A stretch of 64,000 bases of DNA from Dictyobacter aurantiacus (lineage in GTDB: Bacteria > Chloroflexota > Ktedonobacteria > Ktedonobacterales > Ktedonobacteraceae). Each line of letters starts with the position of its first letter. Position 1 is the first letter of the stretch. The stretch covers positions 5,208,001-5,272,000 of the forward strand of contig NZ_BIFQ01000001.1 in assembly GCF_003967515.1 (NCBI RefSeq), given 5' to 3'. The notes below the pieces were generated by a model that saw only the letters and a list, made by a program, of their open reading frames with translations, did not search any database and was not told the origin of the DNA. Shown here piece by piece: positions 9,552-17,583 of this stretch. The translations under genes and the position numbers were made by a program.

Positions 9552-10166
9552 GTGAAGGTTATGTCTATTATCGCTATCATGGCATGGGTGTTGCTGGTAT
9601 CGGTGGGACATGCGGCGAGTCGTACTGCGCCGGAGATAGGGGACAGTCCCAGGAGTAGTCAGCTGCCTGATACCCATGCGCTGATTGTCAATTCAGGCTC
9701 AACCAACACCTGTCCCTATACCATTGATGTGGCGCTCAATAGCTTCGCGACGTATACCGTGTGTCAGCGTCATGGCAGTGGAACCCTCGATGTCCCGCAG
9801 ACCATTAGCTTTTTTGACCATGTGCTCAAGGCCACGCCACTGGATCACCTGCCTTATAAGCCTTGTTTGAAGCCTATCAGCTATGCCACGGAGACCACGG
9901 TCGACTATGCGCAGCAGAAGTCGCCCGATATTTCGTGTCCCAGCCATGATTCCCGCGTCACCCAACTCTACGATGATGCCGTCTCGATCCAGCATGCACT
10001 GGGGTTTTCAACCATCAGGCGGCCACAATCTCTCCCTCTGAAGACCGTTGAGATTCCTGATGCTCGGAACATGGTGGCACCACGTTATGGGAAACAAACA
10101 TTTGCCCCACACCCCCTCCCGCGCACGATCACCTCCCCCTACGGCAGGGGGGCGTTTTGGGCATGA
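9552..10166 (+). CDS. small secreted protein, paralogue of 12377-12988, 3' end altered
   Basis: A 204-residue protein with a signal peptide (MSIIAIMAWVLLVSVGHA) and an unrecognised conserved domain. It shares THALIVN, NTCPYTIDV, the FFDHVLKATPLDHLP region and SPDISCPSHDSRVTQL with its paralogue, including several Cys. The start is taken as GTG at 9552: GGAGG precedes it and it lines up with the ATG of the paralogue. The last residues are antisense to the 3' end of the histidine kinase gene, and the genes overlap by 28 bp. The natural C-terminus and the downstream protease gene seem to have been lost by deletion. Confidence 0.7.
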   Translation: MKVMSIIAIMAWVLLVSVGHAASRTAPEIGDSPRSSQLPDTHALIVNSGSTNTCPYTIDVALNSFATYTVCQRHGSGTLDVPQTISFFDHVLKATPLDHLPYKPCLKPISYATETTVDYAQQKSPDISCPSHDSRVTQLYDDAVSIQHALGFSTIRRPQSLPLKTVEIPDARNMVAPRYGKQTFAPHPLPRTITSPYGRGAFWA

Positions 10167-12025
10167 GCCAGAGGGAGATGAAACCAGAAGGTGGCCCCTC
10201 CGCCAGGGCTACTCTCGACATCGACTGTGCCGTGGTGCTGCTCAATGAGGGTCTTGCACAGATAGAGGCCCAGCCCCAATCCTTTCTCGGAGCCGCTTTG
10301 TAGGGGGACCTCTTTGACCTGGTGAAAGCATTGCCAGATGTTCGCTTGCGCCTCTTTGGCAAGGCCAGGCCCACGATCTCGCACCCAGACGTGCGCCATG
10401 TGGTTCTGGACCAGTATCCCTGTGCTGATTGGTTGGTCTACATATGAATAGCGCAGGGCGTTGGTGAGATAATTTGTGACAACCTGCTGAATGCGGGTGG
10501 GATCGGCCATGACGGTGATTGGCGTTTCCTGTGGCGTTTCGAACAGGAGTTGGCGCTGCGGAGCGACGAGCCGGAGATCCTCTACGGTCTCACGCACAAT
10601 GGAGACCAGGTCGCAGCTCTGGAGTGACAGATTGAGCGTGCCGGTGGTGATGCGTGAAATGTCGAGCAGATCATCCACTAAACGGGTCTGGATGTCCACT
10701 TGCCGCACTCCTTCGAGCAGGTGCTCCTGGATACCGGCGAACAAAGTGGTCATCTCGGGCGTGACCTGATCCGTCCGTTTGATGAAGCGATTGATACGCC
10801 GATAGAGCAATTGTAGCGTACCCTTCAGAGCTGCCAGGGGGGTGCGTAGCTCATGTCCGGTAATGCCGAGAAAGATATCTTTTTGCCGCTCCGCCTCTTT
10901 GCGCGCGGTCAGATCGAGCACAAAGCACAGAAATTGTGGCGGCGCCCCTTCCCGGCGGAAGAGGGCACGCCCGATGAGCACCGGGATACGCCTGCCATCT
11001 TTCGCTATATATTCCTTTTCATAGGGCCATGCAATCCCTGTTCGCAAGGCCTCCTCGATCGCCGCGCAGTCCCGTTCCCGTGACTCCTGTGATGTGATGG
11101 TGTTCCATACGATTTGCCCCGTTTCGAGCTCTGCGCGTGTATAGCCCAGCAGGGCCAGAAAGGCGTCATTGGCGTCGAGGACGTTCCCCTGCTCGTCGGT
11201 GGTGATGATGCCGATGATGTTCGCTTCACGCAGGCGCTGGAAGCGGGCCTCGCTCTCGCGCAGCTCCTCTTCCACCTGCTTGCGCTCGCTAATGTCGTGT
11301 ATATAGATGGTCATCCCATCTGGTTGAGGATAGACATGAACCTCGACCCAGATCTTGAATACGGGATGGATACCCTCGAAATGTATGGTCTGCCCGTTTT
11401 GCATCGCCGTGCGGTAATAGTCTTCAAAAGGTGTGCCAAGGAGCGCGGGGGCGACGTCCCACATACTTTTCCCCAGCATCGCTTCCGGCGTCTTCCCGTG
11501 TAGCGCTGCCAGACGCCGATTCACATAGCGGTAGCGCCACTGTGTATCGAGACCGACAAAGGCATCAGTAATGCTGTCGAGAATGGTGGATATCTGGTCT
11601 TTGGCCTGTTGAAGTTGTGCTTCCCGCTGCTTCTGTTCCGTAACATCGACGGTTGCGCCGATAACCTGGATTGGCTTCCCCGTCTCATCGCGTCTGACGT
11701 GTGCCTGATCGGTAAGCCAGTGCACGCTCCCATCGGGCCAGATGACCCGATAATCCTTCTTATATTCCTGCTGCCCGGCGAGCGCCCGCAGATTACGCTG
11801 GTGCGTGATCTCACGATCGTCCGGGTGCAGCAAGCTCAGAAAAAGCTCATAGGTAATGGGCGTCCCGGGTGGAACGCCGAAGAGGGCCCGCTTCTGATCG
11901 GTCCAGACGAGCTCATTGGTGAGAAGATTCCAATTCCAGGTGCCGACGCCGGAAGCTCGGAGGGCAAGTTGTATCTCCGTCTCATCCATGCCTGCTGTCG
12001 GTTCCTGTTGATGAAGATAAGCCAT
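10139..12025 (-). CDS. PAS-domain hybrid-type sensor histidine kinase (soluble)
   Basis: A 628-residue kinase without membrane segments. There are three PAS domains at about residues 14-135, 142-250 and 255-375, the first with a PAC-like end (GATVDVTEQ). A HisKA domain follows with the phospho-acceptor His at about 391 (FLGITGHELRTPLAAL), then HATPase_c with NYLTNALRYS, DRGPGL and GLGLGLYLC. It would sense a cytoplasmic signal and phosphorylate an unlinked response regulator, as none is adjacent. The start at 12025 matches the start of the truncated paralogue at 15022, with GGGAGAA upstream. It is convergent with the small secreted protein gene. Confidence 0.88.
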   Translation of the reverse strand: MAYLHQQEPTAGMDETEIQLALRASGVGTWNWNLLTNELVWTDQKRALFGVPPGTPITYELFLSLLHPDDREITHQRNLRALAGQQEYKKDYRVIWPDGSVHWLTDQAHVRRDETGKPIQVIGATVDVTEQKQREAQLQQAKDQISTILDSITDAFVGLDTQWRYRYVNRRLAALHGKTPEAMLGKSMWDVAPALLGTPFEDYYRTAMQNGQTIHFEGIHPVFKIWVEVHVYPQPDGMTIYIHDISERKQVEEELRESEARFQRLREANIIGIITTDEQGNVLDANDAFLALLGYTRAELETGQIVWNTITSQESRERDCAAIEEALRTGIAWPYEKEYIAKDGRRIPVLIGRALFRREGAPPQFLCFVLDLTARKEAERQKDIFLGITGHELRTPLAALKGTLQLLYRRINRFIKRTDQVTPEMTTLFAGIQEHLLEGVRQVDIQTRLVDDLLDISRITTGTLNLSLQSCDLVSIVRETVEDLRLVAPQRQLLFETPQETPITVMADPTRIQQVVTNYLTNALRYSYVDQPISTGILVQNHMAHVWVRDRGPGLAKEAQANIWQCFHQVKEVPLQSGSEKGLGLGLYLCKTLIEQHHGTVDVESSPGGGATFWFHLPLAHAQNAPLP

Positions 12026-12376
12026 TGACTTCTCCCGGGTTAGCGCTACGTGTGATTCCTTCCATCGTATCATGCCAGATGAAAGGCGATCAAACACAGC
12101 GGTCGCCGTTGCCGGTCTCACCCCGGTTCAGGTCGTAAGCGAAGCAAAGCGGCCCGCTCGCGGGCGTACCCCTGCGAGGAGGGGAAATCGACCATGGAGA
12201 GATAGGGCACAGGGGATCTATTACGAATCAATTATTCTCATATATGGCTTGAAACGATTTGCAATTTTTTTATAATTAATCATATAGACTGTATCTGTGT
12301 ATCTAAAATGTAATACATATGTTAAGAGTTTTTAGCTTATTTGAGCATTAGCGAGATTATTGGGTGGAGGGAAAGC
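12026..12376. other. intergenic region, divergent promoters
   Basis: It lies between the divergent histidine kinase and secreted protein genes. A small hairpin GCCCG-ctcg-CGGGC at 12152-12165, followed by GTAC, is a likely degenerate copy of element B. The rest is AT-rich and probably carries both promoters. No gene is seen. Confidence 0.45.
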
Positions 12377-12988
12377 ATGAAGATCATATACGCTTTCATC
12401 ATAGGATGGGTGCTGCTGTCATCTATGGGATATTCGGTGGCCTACGCCTCACCAGGGATAGGGACCAGCGCGAGGACCAGACTATTGCCTGCGACCCACG
12501 CGCTCATTGTCAATTATGGCTCGATGAATACCTGCCCCTACACTATTGATGTGATGCTCAATAGTGTCGCGACGTATACCGTTGGATCAATGTGTCAGAG
12601 TCATGGCAGTAGAACACTGGATGCAACGCGGACAATTCACTTTTTCGACGACGTGCTCAAGGCTATGCCACTGGATCAGCTTCCATTTGTCCCTTGTTCT
12701 AAGCCCTCCAGCTTTGGCACAGTGACCGTTATCAGCTATGGGCAGCAGAAAACCCCCGACATTTCGTGCCCCAGCCGTGATTCCCGCGTCACCCATCTCT
12801 TTGATGATTTTACCTCAATTATAAAAGCCCTGGGGTTTTCAATCTACAAACGGCCTCAAATTCGTGCTGTGATGGCCGTTCGAGCTCCTTTTTCTCTGAG
12901 CACGGTGGCACGGGTAGTGGCCCGGCGTCATGAGGGACAAAGATCTTATCGTTGGTCGTCGTCTAGCTCGTTGTGGAGGCAGTTATGA
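12377..12988 (+). CDS. small secreted protein translationally coupled to the sedolisin
   Basis: A 203-residue secreted protein with a signal peptide (IIYAFIIGWVLLSSMGYSVAYA). The domain is shared with 9552-10166 (HALIVNYGS, NTCPYTIDV, PDISCPSRDSRVTHL), and conserved Cys suggest disulphides. GGAGG lies six bases before the ATG. Its stop codon overlaps the start of the sedolisin gene in ATGA (12985-12988), a sign of translational coupling. A helper, chaperone or inhibitor of the protease is possible, but this is inferred from coupling only. The family is not recognised. Confidence 0.75.
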   Translation: MKIIYAFIIGWVLLSSMGYSVAYASPGIGTSARTRLLPATHALIVNYGSMNTCPYTIDVMLNSVATYTVGSMCQSHGSRTLDATRTIHFFDDVLKAMPLDQLPFVPCSKPSSFGTVTVISYGQQKTPDISCPSRDSRVTHLFDDFTSIIKALGFSIYKRPQIRAVMAVRAPFSLSTVARVVARRHEGQRSYRWSSSSSLWRQL

Positions 12989-14729
12989 ACAGATTTTCCC
13001 GATTGCTCTGGCGGTTCTCTGTGGTGCTGTGTGTTCCGGTGCTGGTGCTCATGCACCTGGCATCTCTGCTCCTGGGAGCGACGCCAGGTGCAATAGCGGC
13101 ACATCCACAAGGGTCGCCTCCCTTGCAGATCATTCCCGGCCACCTGGTCCCCCTGGTGGAGAATATGCCCTCAGTTGGACCGACTTCACCAGGCACGGAG
13201 ATGCAGCTCTCGGTTGGCCTCAAATTGCGTAATCTGCAGGCTCTGGACGCGCTGCTGGCCGCGCAAGACGATCCTGCCGCAGCCATGTATCATCAGTACC
13301 TGACGCGGGGGATGTTTCAAGAGCTCTTTGGGCCAGAACAGGCCACGGTCGACGCGGTCGCCGCTTTTCTAAAGCAAGGTGGTCTGAAGATTGGCATTGG
13401 CTCGATTAGCGACAATCGCCTCTTGATTAACGCCTCTGGAACCGCCCAAGAGGTGGAAAACCTGTTTCACACGACCCTGCAGAACTATCGCGTGGAGGGG
13501 CGCCTGGTTTACGCTCCCAAGAAAGATCCCTCGGCGCCCTCATCGATTGCCGAGACCATCCAGTCGGTTGGGGGGCTTGATAATGTAGGCTTGTATCGTC
13601 CTCATATATGGCAGAGCGAGAGGTTCCAGCACCTCGTCCCCCCCTGGAGGGGTATACGCCAGACGAACTGCGGACCGCCTATGATATCAATCCGCTCCTG
13701 CAGGCAGGGGCCGATGGTCACGGGCAGACGATAGCTCTCTTTGAGTTAGCCGGGTATTACCCGGACGATGTTAAAACCTATCGGGCACGCTTTCACCTTG
13801 GGACGGGCCAGTATTCGACGGTGCTGGTCGGAGGAGCTAAGAATACGCCGGGACCGGACTCCATGGAGGTGGCGGTGGACATGGAGAAGGTCTCTGCCAT
13901 TGCCCCCGGGGCGCAGCAAAGGATCTATATCGGCCCGAACACTACTGCCGGGGTGAATGAGACGTTTAACCAGATCGTCACCGAGAACGTGGCGCGGGTC
14001 GTGAGCACAAGCTGGGGGGTGTGCGAACCGGCTGCGGATGAGGCGAATCTGCGCGAGCTTGATATGATTTTCCGCGAGGGAGCCGCACAGGGGCAAGCGT
14101 TTTTTGCCGCCAGCGGCGACCAGGGGGCCTATGATTGTCAGAACCAGGACCTGGCGGTGGATGTGCCGGCCAATGAGCCGTTCGTAATCGGGGTAGGTGG
14201 AACAACTCTATATACTGGAGATCACGGGGAATATATCCGCGAGACTGCCTGGCACACCCTTGACACGCCTATGAGTTACGGCGGCGGCGGCGGGATCAGC
14301 TCGATTTTTTCCCGCCCGGCCTATCAAAAGGGACTGGGTCCCGCTATCGACAATCGCCTGGTCCCCGATGTGTCGGCCAATGCCGATTCCTACTTTGGGT
14401 TTCAGGCATATTTTACCACTACCGGGCCTGACCCCTCGGGATGGTACCGCATCGGGGGGACCAGCATCGCGGCCCCCTTGTGGGCCGCGCTGGCTATCGA
14501 TGTGAACCAGTATCTGATCTCCCAGCGCTGTCAGCCCCTGGGCCATGCCAATGCTTTGCTCTATCGGTTAGCTGCGATGAAGCGCCCATACCTTGCCTTT
14601 CATGACATCACGGAAGGGAACAATCTCTACTATCTGGCGGGCCCGGGATATGACCTGGCGACTGGACTGGGGTCGCCCGATGCCTGGAACCTGGCGCGTG
14701 ACGCGGTGGCTATCTGTGCCCATACGTAG
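12985..14729 (+). pseudogene. sedolisin-type serine-carboxyl peptidase (S53), frameshifted
   Basis: Two overlapping frames together encode one secreted S53 protease of about 580 residues. The first frame gives the signal peptide and the activation propeptide. The second gives the catalytic domain: EVAVDMEKV (Glu and Asp), the oxyanion Asp in AASGDQGAYD, the nucleophile in GTSIAAPLWAA, and a C-terminal calcium site in HDITEG and GYDLATGLGSP. The switch lies in a run of seven C at about 13638-13644; eight would restore one frame. All catalytic residues are intact, so a sequencing error, a recent mutation or slippage are each possible. The ATG overlaps the stop of the gene before it, with GGAGG upstream. 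Sedolisins act outside the cell at acid pH. Confidence 0.8.
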
Positions 14730-14770
14730 AAAAGCGTGACGTTTTGTCCACAGCAGGTTGATGAGGGGCA

Positions 14771-15022
14771 GGCGGCGATCGCCTGCAGGTTAATCTGGTG
14801 GGCCATCTCACGATCGTCGGGGTGGAGTGAGGCCAGAAAAAGCTCATAGGTAATGGGCGTCCCGGATGGAAGGCCGAAAAGAGCTCGTGTCTGGTTGGTC
14901 CAGATGATCTCATTGGTGAGCAGATTCCAATTCCAGGTGCCGACGCCGGAAGCTCGGAGGGCAAGCTGTACCTCCGCCTCATCCATGTTTGCTGTCGGTT
15001 CCTGTTGATGAAGATAAGCCAT
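14771..15022 (-). pseudogene. truncated PAS histidine kinase (5' remnant)
   Basis: The first roughly 85-95 codons (MAYLHQQEPT, RASGVGTWNWNLLTNE, PSGTPITYELFL) are close to the start of the kinase at 10139-12025. Homology then stops and the frame runs into sequence antisense to the sedolisin end. The upstream DNA to about 15120 also matches the intact copy. GGAGG precedes the ATG. No kinase domain remains. Confidence 0.85.
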
Positions 15023-15172
15023 CGGACCTCCCCGGTGAATGTTACGTGCGATCCTGTTCATCGTATCATGCCTGATAAAAGATGATCAAACACAGCAGCC
15101 CCCAATGGCGGTCTCACCCCGGTTTAGACCGTGAACGCAACAGTATGGTTCTCTCTCCTTTTTACCTCATCT

Positions 15173-15225
15173 GACGAGGTGGACTCAAGCTAGTCGCAAG
15201 CCATTGAGCTTGAGTCCACCTCGTC
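15173..15225 (-). terminator. 19-bp perfect hairpin after the quinone oxidoreductase gene
   Basis: Arms 15173-15191 and 15207-15225 (GACGAGGTGGACTCAAGCT and its complement) have a 15-base loop, 47 bp past the stop of the gene at 15272. There is no T-run, so it may also stabilise the mRNA end. Confidence 0.55.
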
Positions 15226-15271
15226 GCAAACCACATTAGCTCTTTATATATGGAATGTTATGCTTAACAGA

Positions 15272-16231
15272 CTATTCCATACTGAGGACGACTTTGCCTC
15301 GGACCCGTCCACCCTCGACCAGTTGATGCGCTCGCGCGGCCTCTTTCAACGGAAAGACCGCTTCAAGGTGCGTCTTTACCAGGCCTGCATCAAAGAGAGG
15401 TGCCATCTGCGCTAGCTGCTCTCCAGAGGGGTGGACCGGCTTAAAGATGAATTTTACCCCATATTGTGGTGCCAGTTCATCGCCGATAGCCTGAACGCCA
15501 GCATGACCCGGTAATGAGACGAGCGTGCTGCCACGTTTTATAACCTGAAAGGTTTCGCGCAGCGTCTCTCCTCCCACGGTATCCAGGACGGTATCCACAT
15601 TGCTAGTGACGTCGCGGAGCGCTTGTTGCGTGTAATCAATCACGGTATCAGCCCCTAAGTTGGTGACAAAGGCCACGTTGCGTGTGGACGTTGTCGTCAC
15701 GACTGTGGCGCCCCTCCATTTGGCGAACTGGACGGCGAGATAGCCTACGCCTCCGGAGCCACCGGTAATTAACACCGTTTGCCCTGTTTGCAGATCGATG
15801 GAATCAAACAAGGATTGCCATGCCGTCAGGCCCACCAGCGGTATGCTCGCCGCTTCCTGATGGGTCAACTTTGCGGGTTTGAGGGCAAGATCACGTGCTG
15901 GTGCCGCCACATACTCACTATAGGCTTTGGCCTCTTGAGGGAAGCGAGGCATCCCATACACCTGATCACCGACGCGAAATTGATCGACCCCTTTTCCCAA
16001 TGCCACCACCTCACCAGAGATATCCCAGCCCAACGTATAAGGAAAGTGGGCCGCTCCAGTCGTTACCCGATAAGCATGGGCACGTGAAACGGTATCAATT
16101 GGATTGACCCCGGCGGCCCGTACTCGTACCAGCACTTCTCCTTCCTGCGGCTCAGGCCGTTCAACCTCTTCATATTTCAAAACATCCACATCACCAAAGC
16201 CATGTATTCGTACAGCTTTCATTGTAGCCAT
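15272..16231 (-). CDS. NADPH:quinone reductase-like MDR oxidoreductase
   Basis: A 319-residue member of the zinc-independent medium-chain dehydrogenase/reductase group. A GroES-like N-terminal half (KAVRIHGFGDVDVLKYEEV, RAAGVNPIDT) precedes a Rossmann half with VLITGGSGGVGYLAVQFAK. Structural zinc Cys are lacking. It probably reduces quinones or enones with NADPH. Start 16231 has AAAAGGAAC nine bases upstream. An AraC-type regulator is transcribed divergently from the same intergenic region and is the obvious candidate for its control. Confidence 0.88.
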   Translation of the reverse strand: MATMKAVRIHGFGDVDVLKYEEVERPEPQEGEVLVRVRAAGVNPIDTVSRAHAYRVTTGAAHFPYTLGWDISGEVVALGKGVDQFRVGDQVYGMPRFPQEAKAYSEYVAAPARDLALKPAKLTHQEAASIPLVGLTAWQSLFDSIDLQTGQTVLITGGSGGVGYLAVQFAKWRGATVVTTTSTRNVAFVTNLGADTVIDYTQQALRDVTSNVDTVLDTVGGETLRETFQVIKRGSTLVSLPGHAGVQAIGDELAPQYGVKFIFKPVHPSGEQLAQMAPLFDAGLVKTHLEAVFPLKEAARAHQLVEGGRVRGKVVLSME

Positions 16232-16519
16232 AGCGTATTGTTCCTTTTTCTCGCGTGTGTGCGCTCTTTGCAAGCGCCCGCGTGATCTTTTACTTTTTAA
16301 CCGGGTATAACATGCCCTTTTGTATTCCCGCCTGGGGAGCGCAGAGGGCGGACCCTCTGCTTACGTTCGCACCTATGGGGCGGCTGCCCCTCCCAGCTTT
16401 TTTTCGTTGCAAAATGTGATGTACGTACACGATGAAGAGAGTGTAGCATTGAATGTTGGTATTATCTATGCCATACTGTCCATAAAATATGTCCGATCGT
16501 CCACAGAATGGAGCGAAGG
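16232..16519. promoter_or_regulatory. divergent intergenic region of the oxidoreductase and AraC genes
   Basis: The 288-bp region should hold both promoters and any operator of the AraC protein. It includes a hairpin GCAGAGGG-cgga-CCCTCTGC (16341-16358) and GGGGCGGCTGCCCC just after it, which resembles the core of element C. Exact promoter elements could not be assigned. Confidence 0.4.
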
Positions 16520-17434
16520 ATGGATGTTCTCACCGATGTACTCAACTCTCTCGAACTTAAAGGCTGGCTCTCTTCACGTGTAGAGATTGCATCACCGTGG
16601 CGCATAAACTTTGCGGCCAGTCGGGATAGTGTCTTTCATATTCTTAACTTTGGCGGTGGCTATTTATACACCGAAGGAGAGCCGACGCCGCTACGGGTTG
16701 AAGATGGAGATGTCGTTGTCTTCCCCTATGGGCACGCGCACGCATTGTGTGATGACCCTACCTCTCCTGTGATCAAAGTGTCGCACCTGGATTATGATGC
16801 CAGGCGTCAGTATGAGATCTCCTCCTTTGGGGGTGAGGGGACAAAAACCAGGCTGCTCTGTGGCGCGTTCCATTTTGAGCATCCCGGCGATTACCCGCTG
16901 CTCCAATGGTTGCCGAAAATCATCTATATCCCGGGAGAACAGGGGCGCATGACGCATGGCTTTGCCGATATTGTCAATCTCATTGCGCGAGAAGCCGCTT
17001 CACTTCAACCGGGTGTTGAGACGATGCTGAAACGATTAACCGAACTGCTCTTCATTCAAGTGATACGCATCTGGATAGATCAGCAAGAGCCGGCTAGCAG
17101 TGGATGGTTAGCGGCATTGCGTGACCAGCCCGTTGCGGCTGCTCTTGGCTTGCTGCATCAATACCCCGGGCGAGCATGGACCGTTGAGGATCTGGCCAGT
17201 GAGGTTGCCCTCTCGCGTTCGGCGTTTTCAGCTCGCTTTACTCAACTGGTGGGTGAGCCACCTATGACGTATCTCACGCGCTGGCGCATGCATACAGCAG
17301 CACGTATGCTCAAAAACGGCGTAACCATGGAAACAATCGCTGCGCAGCTTGGCTATGCTTCGGAAGTCGCTTTTCGCAAAGCGTTCCGGCGAGAAATGGG
17401 CATACCTCCAGCGCACTATCGCAAGACGCCGTAG
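16520..17434 (+). CDS. AraC-family transcriptional regulator with cupin sensor domain
   Basis: A 304-residue protein. The N-terminal AraC-type cupin (HILNFGGGYLYTEGE, VEDGDVVVFPYGHAHAL) binds a small effector. The C-terminal double helix-turn-helix has WTVEDLASEVALSRSAFSAR and TMETIAAQLGYASEVAFRKA, ending with the family PPAHYRK. Start 16520 is preferred to the ATG four codons upstream because GGAG lies six bases before it. It is divergent from the quinone reductase gene and likely controls it. Confidence 0.88.
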   Translation: MDVLTDVLNSLELKGWLSSRVEIASPWRINFAASRDSVFHILNFGGGYLYTEGEPTPLRVEDGDVVVFPYGHAHALCDDPTSPVIKVSHLDYDARRQYEISSFGGEGTKTRLLCGAFHFEHPGDYPLLQWLPKIIYIPGEQGRMTHGFADIVNLIAREAASLQPGVETMLKRLTELLFIQVIRIWIDQQEPASSGWLAALRDQPVAAALGLLHQYPGRAWTVEDLASEVALSRSAFSARFTQLVGEPPMTYLTRWRMHTAARMLKNGVTMETIAAQLGYASEVAFRKAFRREMGIPPAHYRKTP

Positions 17435-17510
17435 ATTCGACCCTTGCGGTCGATTGCCCCTCCACATACGACCACGGCCGCCGTAGGTTCGTTCGACCCT
17501 CGCGGTCGAT
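17431..17510 (+). repeat. element B, two tandem copies
   Basis: GTAGATTCGACC-cttgc-GGTCGA at 17431-17453 and GTAGGTTCGTTCGACC-ctcgc-GGTCGA at 17483-17509. The stems here are TCGACC/GGTCGA, unlike the TCGGCC/GGCCGA of other copies. They directly follow the stop codon of the AraC gene. Confidence 0.7.
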
Positions 17511-17583
17511 ATCGGGAGGGAGTTCCCTGTCGTTCTAAATTGAGAAAGGAAGACGCGAGCATGTCTGTTCGCGCACCTATGAG

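Noticed and set aside
13608-13734. Programmed ribosomal frameshift site joining the sedolisin halves
   Set aside because: A C7 run is present but no heptamer of the usual slippery form and no obvious downstream pseudoknot were seen. Mutation, sequencing error or transcript slippage are simpler.
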